Below are positions 49,513-59,253 of a DNA stretch of 64,000 nt, in pieces; within the stretch, counting starts at the first letter, position 1, and every line of letters starts with the position of its first letter. The stretch spans positions 1,364,001 to 1,428,000 of the forward strand of contig WHVD01000003.1 in the NCBI GenBank assembly GCA_015178975.1. The letters are read 5' to 3'. The position numbers were made by a program, and so were the translations under genes. This DNA comes from Hysterangium stoloniferum (Eukaryota; Basidiomycota; Agaricomycetes; Hysterangiales; Hysterangiaceae). The notes beneath the pieces were generated by a model that was not told the origin of the DNA, did not search any database, and saw only the letters and a program-made list of their open reading frames with translations.

Positions 49513-49954
49513 GTATTATTCCCATTATTGGCATTTATGACGGAGAGGACCTTGGGGCGGTTGTCCATTTGAGAGCATGAGTCTTGAATGTACTTCTGGT
49601 AATTGCTACACGGTATGAGACGGGTGATGCCTTCCAAGGTCGTGATTTAATAGGACTTTATAAAGTATGAATGCTTCGTGCTTCGCGAATTGTCTGAATG
49701 GAAACTGGTGTGGTCTTACGTGACCTATATATTTCATATCATCACTGTTTATTAATTAGGACCATTGGCTTGAATTGATTAACTGAAGCAATAGTACTAG
49801 CCTACATACCTAATTAATACCAGTGTATTGATTATGAGGCCTGTTTCATGAATGTGTCCGGGAAGCTGGTGCGGCCATTGAAGACCATCCATTTCTTTCA
49901 AAAGGCCACAACCACTCTCTTGTCTCACTGTCGTTTCTGCCCACCACCTACAAA
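49513..49954. other. Intergenic spacer
   Basis: About 440 bases lie between two genes on the plus strand. No gene or repeat is seen; it holds the 3' UTR of one and the promoter of the next. Confidence 0.45.
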
Positions 49955-50870
49955 ATGTTCTCTCTCGCTAAAATAGCGTAAGTAGCATAACATTCCCCAT
50001 ACATCCATTGGTCCTTGTTCATTGTATACTTATTTTCCCTCTTTGCAACACGACCTCCTTCGCTCATCCTGCAGTTCCGCCCTCCTGGCATTAACCTCGA
50101 TTGTGTCTGGAACAATCACCATCCAGACGACTGGTCTCAAGGGCAATGCCACGAATACCGTCGTTTGGTCCTCGAGCAATCTCGATGCAGACCCAACCTC
50201 CTTCACTATTGAGCTTGCAAACCCCACGTTTCGCAACAACCTGGCTCTCCTCAACAACGTCGGAACTGGGCAGGGCAGCGCAACCTTTACTTTACCACGC
50301 TTAATACCTGGGTCCGTGTCTCTTTTTTATGTCTCGTGCGCAGTTTTCTGATGCGGTTGTCGCGTCAGCCCGGACTATCGCATTGTATTCGTAAACCCCG
50401 GCAATATCACCGATATCATCGCCCAATCAAATACCTTCACCATCGACGAAAATGACGGTATGTGTGATATGCAGACCATTATCTTGTGTTGGTGGTGATC
50501 AAATGGCTGTTGGACAGTGGGAACGGGGGCCAGTGACCCCGCCAGCACAACCATCACGACCGGACTCACCCCTGGAGGCTCAACACTTACCTCTGTTCTA
50601 CCCAGCAGCAAGACCTCAACGAGCGGCACGCCGCTGCCCACCTCTTTTACCTCTGTCACCACGTAAGCCCACCTTCCACATGCCGCTGCCCTCGCTAATG
50701 CCAAGCTTTCCAGCAGGCCGCCGTCCTCCGCTTCCTCGCCCGTCACGCCTGCAGTTTCCACTACAGGAGCCCCCGCCGCATCCTCAGCTGTCTCCCCTAA
50801 TGCTGCGGGTATGGTACACGTCCCTGTCACTTTATTGGTGTTGGGCCTTGCCGCCGCTGGATTGATGTAA
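49955..50870 (+). CDS. Secreted GPI-anchored Ser/Thr-rich protein, Kre9/Knh1-like
   Basis: Exons 49955-49977, 50075-50311, 50369-50457, 50518-50662 and 50714-50870 give 216 residues in frame. A signal peptide (MFSLAKIASALLALTSIVSG) is followed by an Ig-like domain of about 95 residues like the Kre9/Knh1 N-terminal domain (TNTVVWSSSNLDADPTSFTIE and PDYRIVFVNPGNITDIIAQS). A Ser/Thr/Pro-rich, likely O-glycosylated linker follows. The end is hydrophobic (VPVTLLVLGLAAAGLM) after small residues, as needed for GPI attachment. Kre9-type proteins work at the cell wall in beta-1,6-glucan assembly; many basidiomycete members are simply surface proteins. Exon limits fit the fold well. Confidence 0.85.
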
Positions 50871-52300
50871 GAAAATCCGGCCTTATGCCGTGGACGATCC
50901 CCTCCAGATCAGCTCCGTCCGCTCTTTAACCTATTTTCTGTTCGGTTCATGTTGTTTCACACGGAAATTATATATTTCTGCTTTATCTCACTATCCCCTG
51001 TGCCTTTGTCTGCTCCATATCAGGTACTTGGACTTTGGGGATGATGTTTTTTTTTCGCTGTTGCAATTCTAGTGTCATGCCTAGACCTCCAAGGCCGTTG
51101 CATGTTGTAACGTTTGTAGTGCTTTATATATGGTCGCCTGGCGTAAATCCAGTAGCGCTTCCGCTCACTGTACAGGCTTGGTCCAATGCAATGCCCTGGA
51201 CACCATGCATGTATGCGTTGCCTATATACCAACACCAGCCATAACTACTATCACTATTAATTATTGTATATGAAACGGGAAACGTGTCGCTGCCATAGCT
51301 AGTGAAGTGTGATGCTTGTAGCCACCATCAGATACAAGTGAATGAAACTACGCGCGTTGTTGCGAGAGCGTCAACTCTGGTTACGTATCACACAGCGCGC
51401 TAGGAAATCTATATACTGCACGAACAATGGAAAATTTTCCATCAATTTATTTCGAATGGGACGCGAACAATACTGGCGGCACATCCTGAACTGTATATGC
51501 TGCCAAAGACGGGTATGGCGACGCGATGGGGAGACACTACTGCGGCGATAGCATACTATTGCGGATGGCATCAGGAAAACCGGGGACGGGCGCTAATGTG
51601 TACAGTGCCGTCTAGAGCGACAAGGTCTTGTACAGTCCATGTAGCACGCGAATGTCGGCTGCCAGCTCGGGTACGCCTAGCGGCAAAGAGTCAGATCCAT
51701 CTGCCACTCACCATCTTCCAATGACCATCCCTGTGCCACGCTCCTCAGCGGCACAAGATCCTCCCTCGAATCAAAAATTGAAAGCACAGAATGGCTCAAT
51801 TCGCTCCTTGCGCAGGTTTGTGGATCTCACATGAAGGCGTGGACCTCCCCCTCATAACTCGACAGATACTCCAAACATATCGTTCCGAATTGAGAGAAAA
51901 CCAGTGTGGCATAAAAGGCGACGAATTCGCACGACGCAAAGTCGAGAAGAAAGTGACCGCATGCTTATGTAATGGTGCTGGATTTGTGACTATCATTACA
52001 AGGCTGTGACCTGTGGGAGGCCCTCACCATGCTACCATCCCACAACTTTACTTGGTTGCTTCACAACCTGGTGGATCAATAATAATCTCTTTAGATACTA
52101 TATCAGCAGTTTGTATTACCTTCTGTGACCATGTTATACAGTATTGAGGGCTTCTGTACATTCCAGCTTCCCATTTATTCTCATTCAGAGATTTATTTTT
52201 AAAGTGATTAAAGTTTACATTATTCAGAATTATATACATTATATACATTTGTAAATTCACTGAATCTAAAAAATATAAGCAGTCTCCTTTTGGAACCTTT
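50871..52300. other. Intergenic stretch leading into the transposon nest
   Basis: No host gene is recognised. Short frames at 51340-52010 on both strands look like chance or gene relics. From about 52040 the sequence becomes AT-rich; a minus-strand frame at 52048-52300 (with VNLQMYIMYIILNNVNFNHF) may be a relic of mobile DNA but matches nothing I know. Confidence 0.4.
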
Positions 52301-53036
52301 GTTATGACTGTGTCACAGCTGTTTGGCCCCGAGGTTATTGCCACCTATCAATGATTTGAGTTATCGCTCAAGTTACCACATCAGAAACCATCGCCCCCCA
52401 ATGCTGATGTATGCTTCCGCGGTGATCAAACTCTGTTTACACCCACATCAAAATATACTCGTACTATCTGGTTAAACTTTTGATACGTCCCTTTTATTAT
52501 GTTGATCCGTTCCATCCTATGTTTCACATATGTCTATCTATATTTGTAGTCCTCGAACTATTTCCTTTTATCGTAATTCTGCTCTCAGTTATCATTGGCC
52601 TCCAAACTAATCATAAACTTCCCGTTCCTAGTCAAGCTTATTGTTAATACCGTTTTCCGCCTTTCTCCCCGTTAGTATTTTCTAGATGCCTGTTACTTGT
52701 ATATGAACCCGCTGTAGTTGTAGTTACTAGGCAATCAGAATATCGACTCAGAATACCCTCATACATCTCTAGAAGTCTCATACTAAGTATTCCACCCTCC
52801 ACCTTCATGTGTGCTCACCCACTCTCAGTCCCTGCCCCCTTAGCCTGACACTTGACTTATCCTTCGGTCCTGATCGGTATCTCGCCAAAAGGAACTCTTT
52901 AGGATTAGTCTTCGCCCGTCCAAAATTTAAGGACACCCTACGGATATTTGCGAGGGCGCAGCACATAAGCTGAAGCCAAGTCCTTCCAATCGGTCCCTGT
53001 CGGCCACCGACATTAGTCAGTTTTCAGTTCTTAACA
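52301..53036 (-). mobile_element. Solo LTR, family B (copy B1, reversed)
   Basis: A 736-base solo LTR reads TGTTATGACTG at its left end and CAGTTCTTAACA at its right end. It is a near-identical reverse complement of the copy at 53643-54379. Flanks are ACCTT (52296-52300) on the left and GTTAT (53037-53041) on the right, so its own flanks do not match each other. Each flank instead pairs, as reverse complement, with a flank of the other copy. Confidence 0.85.
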
Positions 53037-53642
53037 GTTATTCAACATTCTTTGACATACATATAAAAAATCATTGGAATGGTTTTGTCCCCCACTGTAG
53101 CTAGTCTTTAGTTCCAATCTCTTAGGAATCCCACTAAAACAAGTGTAATCTCCCCTGTCATTGAGCTGTCCCCTCTGCACTTTTATTTCTGTGTTCTATC
53201 TTGTGTTTGGTAGCCTTGTTAGTGTTGCCCTAACAGTATCACAATGCCAGAGGACAGTATATGTAGGTTGAATACACATAGGGGCCTGAACAATGTGGTT
53301 CTTAACAGAAAGGTTCTAAATCAATGTTTGAACTGAATATTAGTAGAATACAAGACAATAATTTATACTAAAAGATTCAATGACAGACAGATGAGTGGAA
53401 TGGAAGGAAAGTGGGGTATAAGTATGAAAGAGAATAAATGGGGATCTAGAATCTGCAGAAGTCCTCAATATGACATAGGAAGGGCAATCACAGCCATCTG
53501 GGAAGTTGGTAGTCCAATGTGGAACAAAACACCTGACACTTCAAGAGAAACAAATTGAGAAAGAATGAAAATACTATTTCAAGCCAAATATGTAGTGTTT
53601 AAGGATGTTATTATTGATCCATAAGTAAGTATTCAGCAAGGT
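53037..53642. other. Inverted segment between two family B LTRs
   Basis: A 606-base segment begins with the outer end of a Tc1 element (53037-53097, ending CCCCCACTG before TA) and continues with unrelated sequence that may be a relic of another element. The target-duplication pattern of the bordering LTRs shows that it has been flipped relative to its original orientation. Confidence 0.75.
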
Positions 53643-54379
53643 TGTTAAGAACTGAAAACTGACTAATGTCGGTGGCCGATAGGGACCAATCAGAAGGACT
53701 TGGCTTCAGCTTATGTGCTGCGCCCTCGCAAATATCCGTAGGGTGTCCTTAAATTTTGGACGGGCGAAGACTAATCCTAAAGAGTTCCTTTTGGCGAGAT
53801 ACCGATCAGGACTGAAGGATAAGTCAAGTGTCAGGCCAAGGGGGCAGGGATTGAAAGTGGGTGAACACACATGAAGGTGGAGGGTGGAATACTTAGTATG
53901 AGACTTCTAGAGATGTATGAGGGTATTCTGAGTCGATATTCTGATTGCCTAGTAACTACAACTACAGCAGGTTCATATACAAGTAACAGGTGTCTAGAAA
54001 ATACTAACAGGGAGAAAGGTGGAAAATGGTATTAACAATAAGCTTGACTAGGAACAGGAAGTTTATGATTAGTTCGGAGGCTGATGATAACCGAGAGTCG
54101 AATTATGATAAAAGGAAATAGTTCGAGGACTACAAATATAGATAGACATATGTGAAACATAGGATGGAACGGATCAACATAATAAAAGGGACATATCAAA
54201 AGTTTAACCAGATAGTATGAGTATATTTTGACGTGGGCGTAAACAGAGTTTGATCACTGCAAAAGCATACATCAGCATCAGGGGGCGATGGTTTCCGATG
54301 TGGTAACTTGAGCGATAACTCGAATCATCGATAGGTGGCAATAACCTCAGGGCCGAATGGCTGTGACACGGTTGTAACA
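53643..54379 (+). mobile_element. Solo LTR, family B (copy B2)
   Basis: A 737-base LTR runs from TGTTAAGAACTG to GTTGTAACA. Flanks are AAGGT (53638-53642) and ATAAC (54380-54384). If the segment 53037-53642 is turned back, this copy gains a perfect ATAAC/ATAAC target duplication inside the Tc1 terminal repeat, and copy B1 gains ACCTT/ACCTT. Confidence 0.85.
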
Positions 54380-54680
54380 ATAACTCAATGAGTACTTGAC
54401 CAATTGACCTGAAATTTTTAATTTAGGTAGTCATACATATATGTTGGCTATATACCCTAAGAATTCTATGACATAAGCATTATTTGCCATCAAACTATAA
54501 ATCAAATACTAATGCAATCTCATTGGAACAGTTTTGTCCCTGTCACATGATTAGTACATAACCTTATTGATTATCCACAAATAAATGCAAATAAAATCAT
54601 GTGACCTGTTCAAATTGTGTATATATACAACTGTTCACTTCTCCAAGTGATAGCATCTCAACAACCCATCAGTTTACATC

Positions 54681-55320
54681 ATGAGAGCTCTCACTCCTGC
54701 TTGTGAAGAGTGGTGGATGTTCTAACCATTCTATATACAAAGAATATCGACCGTTTAGGTACAACACAATGATGTATTGACTATCTGTTGAAATAAAATA
54801 TAGAAGCTCCGAATGAACTATAAGAGCAGTGTATAAATTCCGTTTGTGCGTATATCTTGTAGTAAGATTAGGCAAACGAATGAGTAGACACATGAACACT
54901 AGGCTACTTATATATGTCTGCTAAACAATAGAATAGCAAATGGGGCAACAAAAAGGGATTGAACAATGGGAGTAAAGAAACAAAGAACAAAGAACAAAAG
55001 GAATATGTATTACGAACTTATGTAACACTCGTATTCCAACACTATCTAAGTCTAATACAGACCAAACATGCAAAGATTTTGATGTCATTATATGGCCCCC
55101 TTAATCTGCTGATCTTAATCCAATTGAACACCTTTGGCATTACCTCAAGAAGAGGCTACTAGAGTATGAAGTGGAGCCTAGGAGTATTCAGGAGTTATGG
55201 GAAAGGATCCAGACAGAATGGGATAGGATTCCTGCTTCTATTTGTCAGAATTTGATAGAGAGTATGCCTAGAAGGATTGCAGCTGTTTTGGATGCCAAAG
55301 GGGGTTACACCAAGTACTAG
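54681..55320 (+). pseudogene. Tc1/mariner transposase relic 1
   Basis: A start (MRALTPA, 54681-54701) is cut by LTR-like sequence from 54702. The frame resumes near 55070 with the C-terminal catalytic region: SADLNPIEHLWHYLKKRL, then SIQELWERIQTEWDRIPAS and ESMPRRIAAVLDAKGGYTKY to the TAG at 55318-55320. The NPIE glutamate of the DDE triad is present, but most of the N-terminal and central protein is missing, so it cannot be active. Confidence 0.8.
54702..55068 (+). mobile_element. Family A LTR fragment (copy A5)
   Basis: The fragment begins TGTGAAGAGTGGTGGATG like the other family A LTRs and is inserted just after the transposase start. Its right limit is uncertain; the segment TCTAAGTCTAATACA near 55045 also occurs inside copy A4. 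No matching target duplication was found, and a deletion of the transposase centre accompanies it. Confidence 0.5.
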
Positions 55321-56117
55321 ATTATATGATTTGTATTGGATTATATACCAGGGACAAAACTGTTCCAATGAGATTGCATTAGTATTTGATTTATAGTTTG
55401 ATGACAAATAATGCTTATGTCATAGAATTCTTAGTGTGAAGAGTGGCGGAAGTTCTGACTGTTCTATATATGAAGAAATGAGTAGAAAGGAAGGATATTG
55501 ACCTATTCGGTGCAATATAAGAGAAAGTGAGAGAAGGAGCACTAGATGACGAAGGAGTCAACGAGTGCGATGGTTTGAGTGGAGGCCTCGACTGTTACAG
55601 TTCGAGGCCAGAAGTGTTAGATAGTTCAGATATTGCTACCTATATAGTAGCTGACACGTTGTTATGTATTTCTAAGTTTTTTCCAATTTTTAAACAATTT
55701 CCCCTAACAAATTGCGAAAACAAATATTCAAATGTAATTATATTGCGACGATTAAATTGTACAATATTTGTTTGATTTATCTTGAATTTATACAATTTAT
55801 TTTGTATTTCTATCTAATAAATTGAGCAAATTATTGAATTTCTACTTTTTATTCTTTTTTGATTAATATGTCGGTGACTCAGCGCTTATTCACAACGCGC
55901 GAGTAATCATGTGACATTCACATGATATTTCAAACTCCGACGCTGACAAAACGCGATTTGAAATACTTGCGCATTATCAAGGCGAAATATATATATTTTT
56001 TATATTATTATAATAAAATATTATATTTATAACTAACTAAAAGTAAATATAATAATATAATAGTATAAAACTGGCCTGGCGTTTATTACACGGTGCGCGG
56101 GAAAATCGTCACAACGA

Positions 56118-56150
56118 GTGACAACTGTCATAACAGGTGACAGTTGTCAC
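56118..56150. repeat. Perfect 13-base dyad before the tandem array
   Basis: GTGACAACTGTCA (56118-56130) and TGACAGTTGTCAC (56138-56150) are exact reverse complements, separated by seven bases. The structure ends directly at the first unit of the tandem array and shares its GTCAC/GTGAC words. Confidence 0.9.
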
Positions 56151-56151
56151 A

Positions 56152-56550
56152 GAGGCGCGCGATGGTCACAGAGGCGCGCGACGGTCACAGAGGCGCGCGA
56201 CGGTCACAAAGGCGCGCGACGGTCACAAAGGCGCGCGACGGTCACAAAGGCGCGCGACGGTCACAGAGGCGCGCGACGGTCACAGAGGCGCGCGACGGTC
56301 ACAGAGGCGCGCGACGGTCACAGAGGCGCGCGACGGTCACAGAGGCGCGCGACGGTCACAGAGGCGCGCGACGGTCACAGAGGCGCGCGACGGTCACAGA
56401 GGCGCGCGACGGTCACAGAGGCGCGCGACGGTCACAGAGGCGCGCGACGGTCACAGAGGCGCGCGACGGTCACAGAGGCGCGCGACGGTCACAGAGGCGC
56501 GCGACGGTCACAGAGGCGCGCGACGGTCACAGAGGCGCGCGACGGTCACA
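56152..56550 (+). repeat. Tandem array, 21 x 19 bases
   Basis: The unit is GAGGCGCGCGACGGTCACA. The array is exactly 399 bases with almost no divergence: the first unit has GATGG, and three early units start AAGG. Each unit has a GCGCGC core and ends in GTCACA. Because 19 is not a multiple of three and the unit has no stop, all three plus-strand frames stay open, so the 146-182 codon frames here are a by-product and not a gene. The array is strongly CpG-rich within very AT-rich DNA. Confidence 0.92.
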
Positions 56551-56893
56551 ATGCGTGACAGTCACAAGACGCGAAGGGTGTCATGCGCGCGCACAGGCGC
56601 GAGAGCATTATGTCATCATATATGCTACTGCAACAAAAACAGGAAACTCTCTGGAACATTCCAGTGGCTTCCAATGGAACATTAGTTAATAGGTACTAAT
56701 ATTAGATAGAATATTGTAGAATATTCTATAAAATTCTACAATGTTCCATTATGCCAAGAATATTCTATAGTGTCTTAGAAGTAGTTAGAACCTTCCACAA
56801 TGCTCTAGAAAATTCTAGAAAATTCTAAATGACATCACTCCTCCCAGAATGACATCATTAAATCTTCTAGAATCTTCTAAAATGTCTCAGACT

Positions 56894-56910
56894 AAAATGT
56901 ATATAAGGAG
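56894..56910 (+). promoter_or_regulatory. TATA-like box of the family C element
   Basis: AAAATGTATATAAGGAG is identical over 17 bases to 63848-63864 in the second family C copy. It is followed in both by an A/C-rich leader, as expected for a Pol II start in an LTR or element promoter. Confidence 0.6.
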
Positions 56911-56997
56911 CTCAGCTCCAGCCTTGAATCAAAAAATCAATCATATCATCACATCAACCCACCACATCTGTGTGTGTCACTGCAGCAAGCAGGCTAC

Positions 56998-57375
56998 TCC
57001 ACCCCTATCTGGGCAGTTGGACATCTAATTCCACCTCTATCTGAGCTGTTGGAAACCCTTGCCACCTCTATCAGAGTTGTTGGCCCAATCAGATCCCTTG
57101 TCACCTCAATCTGAGCTGTTGACTGATCTGCTGTTCCCCTGTCACCTCAATCTGAGTTGTTGACTTTTGTTCCTCCTTGCCACTTCTTAATTGAATAGTT
57201 GGCTATCTTTATATATTATTTCCACCTCAGTTAGAGTTGTTGGTTATCAACTAATAATATATAAATAATCTCATACTATAGTCATCTCTTAATTGAGTAC
57301 TGATTATTAGTTTTCCTTACATTGTTATTTGTAGTTTAAGACTTCAGTCACCTCTAGTTGAGTAATTTGACTGTT
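56998..57375 (+). repeat. Imperfect repeats with CACCTCTATCTGAG..GTTGG core
   Basis: At least seven degenerate units of roughly 40-55 bases occur, each with CCACCTCTATCTGAGCTGTT or a close variant (56998, 57032, 57060, 57101, 57138, 57225 and 57350, approximate). Spacing is uneven. They lie downstream of the TATA-like box, in the part that would be transcribed. Confidence 0.7.
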
Positions 57376-58573
57376 TATTACATTGCAAATAATCCCGTTC
57401 CTTTGTTCATTTATTGTGAATCAGTAAAGCATATTCACATAAACAAATACTGAGAATATCCTTGCAGAATCCTTAAGACTACATTAAGATCCTGATAAGT
57501 TAATATCACAGTAGACCTTGTAGGTTAGTGTAAATAAAGCATATATTAGCCAAATAGTGTTTTATTCTATATCTAATCTTTTGACCCGTTTATAGATATT
57601 TTTACTGTTTGACAAATAGTATAAAATATATATAAACTAGCTAGCATTGAAGTTAAATCTAGCTTTGGAATCAGTAAATTGTTATTCTTATTTTAGTAGT
57701 TGTTATCACAGAAAAAGAACAAGCTTGCACAAGCAGCTCTCAAAACCTTCTTTGCGAAGTTGGGTGCATATATTCAAGTAAACTCTTGACTTCAGGGGTT
57801 CTAAGTCTATTTAGGCTGCCACTGATTAATATCAAATACTTAAATTATTTTACCTTGCAGTGAATTGAGTATTTGCACATTTTGATAGAGCATTGGACTC
57901 CTTTTTCGGAAAATAGTATTAAAATAAGGCTAATACATTACACACGTTACCCTGATCACTGCTCGTAGTAGACCTAGTTTATGTCTTACGAGTGGTGGTT
58001 CTTAGGTTAAAGTGTGTCTGAGTTCTAATTGGTGCTGAGTGCACCCACAAGTATACACAATGCTTCGAACTAATGAAATATGCAATATTCGAAGAATATG
58101 AATAGAATATGTAAAATATAAATAAAATAAAAGGAGTGTTTTACCACAATGAAACTGTGGTAAAAGCATACTCCTCACACTTAGGGTATATAGCCAACAT
58201 ATATGACTACCTAAATTAAAAATTTCAGGTCAATTGGTCAAGTACTCATTGAGTTATTCAACATTCTTTGACATATAAAAAATCATTGGAATGGTTTTGT
58301 CCCCCACTGTATGTACATGCCCCTTATGTATTTATACTATTCATTATTTATGAGAAATTAAGAGAAAGTGCATATATGCACTGTGTTATGACTGGAATTC
58401 CCACCAGACTCCAGGCATTAACTTATATGCACCTGCACCCTATATGCACCAATTGTCAGTTTACCAGAATTCCTGCTGGACTCTGTATGTCAAACTTGTC
58501 CACATTTGACTTCATTACTTCATGTATCACTCACCGGAATACCTGCCAGACTCTGTCCCTATCTATGTCCAAC

Positions 58574-59213
58574 TGTGAAGGGTATGTATATATGCATGAT
58601 TGGACAGTGGAATAATATGCATATTATAGTACTTTATTATCTAGTTTCTATTCCTTTTCTTTAATTCTCTATATCCTTCGAGCATACCCGTATTTCTTAG
58701 TTCAAAGTCTTGTGTATACCTATGGGTGCTCTCGGCGCCAAAAGACAGACACCTTTTACCCAGCAGACACCACCTCATAACGACCCAGACGTCAAATAGC
58801 GAGAGGTGTCAAGGGTAACGTCTCAGCTACTTATAAAAGTAGCAACTTCTTGCGTACTAATAATCTTTGGACTCGAACCGTGAAGGTCGAGTCCCACTCT
58901 CAAGTCTTTGCGCTCGTCGACACTCTAGTCGATTCGTGCTGTTATATCTCTACCTTTGATAATCAGTTTTTCACTGATTATCTTTCTTACTTCTAGCTAC
59001 AAGTTGTACTGTAAAGGTCAACTCTTCTTTTCTCCGGTCCTTATTGTCACGAGCAACTGTATAGTTGCTCTTGTGATGTGTAGTGCATCTTTTACTAGTA
59101 CTATCAGTCTAGTAAGCTACAGTATTGTACAGAACGGTCAATACTTAATAATAGTAGTTGAATAAATACAATTCTTCGTACATTGAGCGGTCAGAATCTA
59201 TCGACTCTTCACA
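58574..59213 (-). mobile_element. Solo LTR, family A (copy A2)
   Basis: A 640-base LTR reads TGTGAAGGGTATG at the left and CGACTCTTCACA at the right. A perfect 5-base target duplication CCAAC is present (58569-58573 and 59214-59218). Its ends match copy A3 but the middle has diverged and is longer, so it is an older or different subfamily. Confidence 0.88.
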
Positions 59214-59253
59214 CCAACTCTGTCCCACGCATCAGTCACTGGACCCCACTCGG

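Larger units (their letters stand above)
55661..57941. mobile_element. Family C element inserted in LTR A1
   Basis: An insertion of 2281 bases starts GTTATGTATT and ends AATACATTAC, a 10-base inverted terminal repeat with one mismatch. It is flanked by ACACGTT on both sides (55654-55660 and 57942-57948). Read as TG..CA instead, it is 55660-57944 with a 3-base duplication CGT. It has no long coding frame apart from a repeat-driven one. Inside are an AT-rich start, a perfect dyad, a 19-base tandem array, a TATA-like box and an imperfect repeat block. It may be a long solo LTR or a non-autonomous DNA element. Confidence 0.65.
55435..58179 (+). mobile_element. Solo LTR, family A (copy A1), split by a 2.28 kb insertion
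   Basis: The left end TGTGAAGAGTGG is at 55435 and the right end CTCCTCACA at 58179. It is flanked by a perfect 5-base duplication CTTAG (55430-55434 and 58180-58184) within the Tc1 3' repeat. Without the insertion the LTR is about 457 bases, close to copy A3 (469). The LTR text breaks at GCTGACACGTT (55660) and resumes at ACCCTGATCACTGC (57949). Confidence 0.82.
54380..58309 (+). mobile_element. Tc1/mariner element 1 (main part, broken by nested insertions)
   Basis: The 3' end is at 58309, followed by TA (58310-58311), and reads GGTTTTGTCCCCCACTG. The matching 5' end now lies inverted at 53097-53037. Terminal inverted repeats are about 210-220 bases once insertions are removed. Both the outer end and the inner end of each repeat carry a GGGACAAAAC motif (inner copies end at 54542 and start at 55349). 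Solo LTRs B2 and A1 sit inside the 5' and 3' repeats, and LTR fragment A5 lies inside the transposase gene. The element was therefore the oldest of this group. Confidence 0.8.

Noticed and set aside
52301-54379. A single large transposon with 736-base terminal inverted repeats
   Set aside because: The repeats start TG and end CA, occur alone elsewhere (62149-62948, 63137-63242), and their flanks pair crosswise as 5-base duplications, so they are two solo LTRs with an inverted middle.
56152-56550. CRISPR-like array
   Set aside because: Units are contiguous with no unique spacers, the genome is eukaryotic, and no Cas-like gene is near.
56118-56689. Three overlapping plus-strand frames of 146-182 codons rich in Arg, Ala, Thr and Gly
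   Set aside because: They come from a 19-base tandem array without stop codons, which keeps all three frames open; there is no start context, splice pattern or family.
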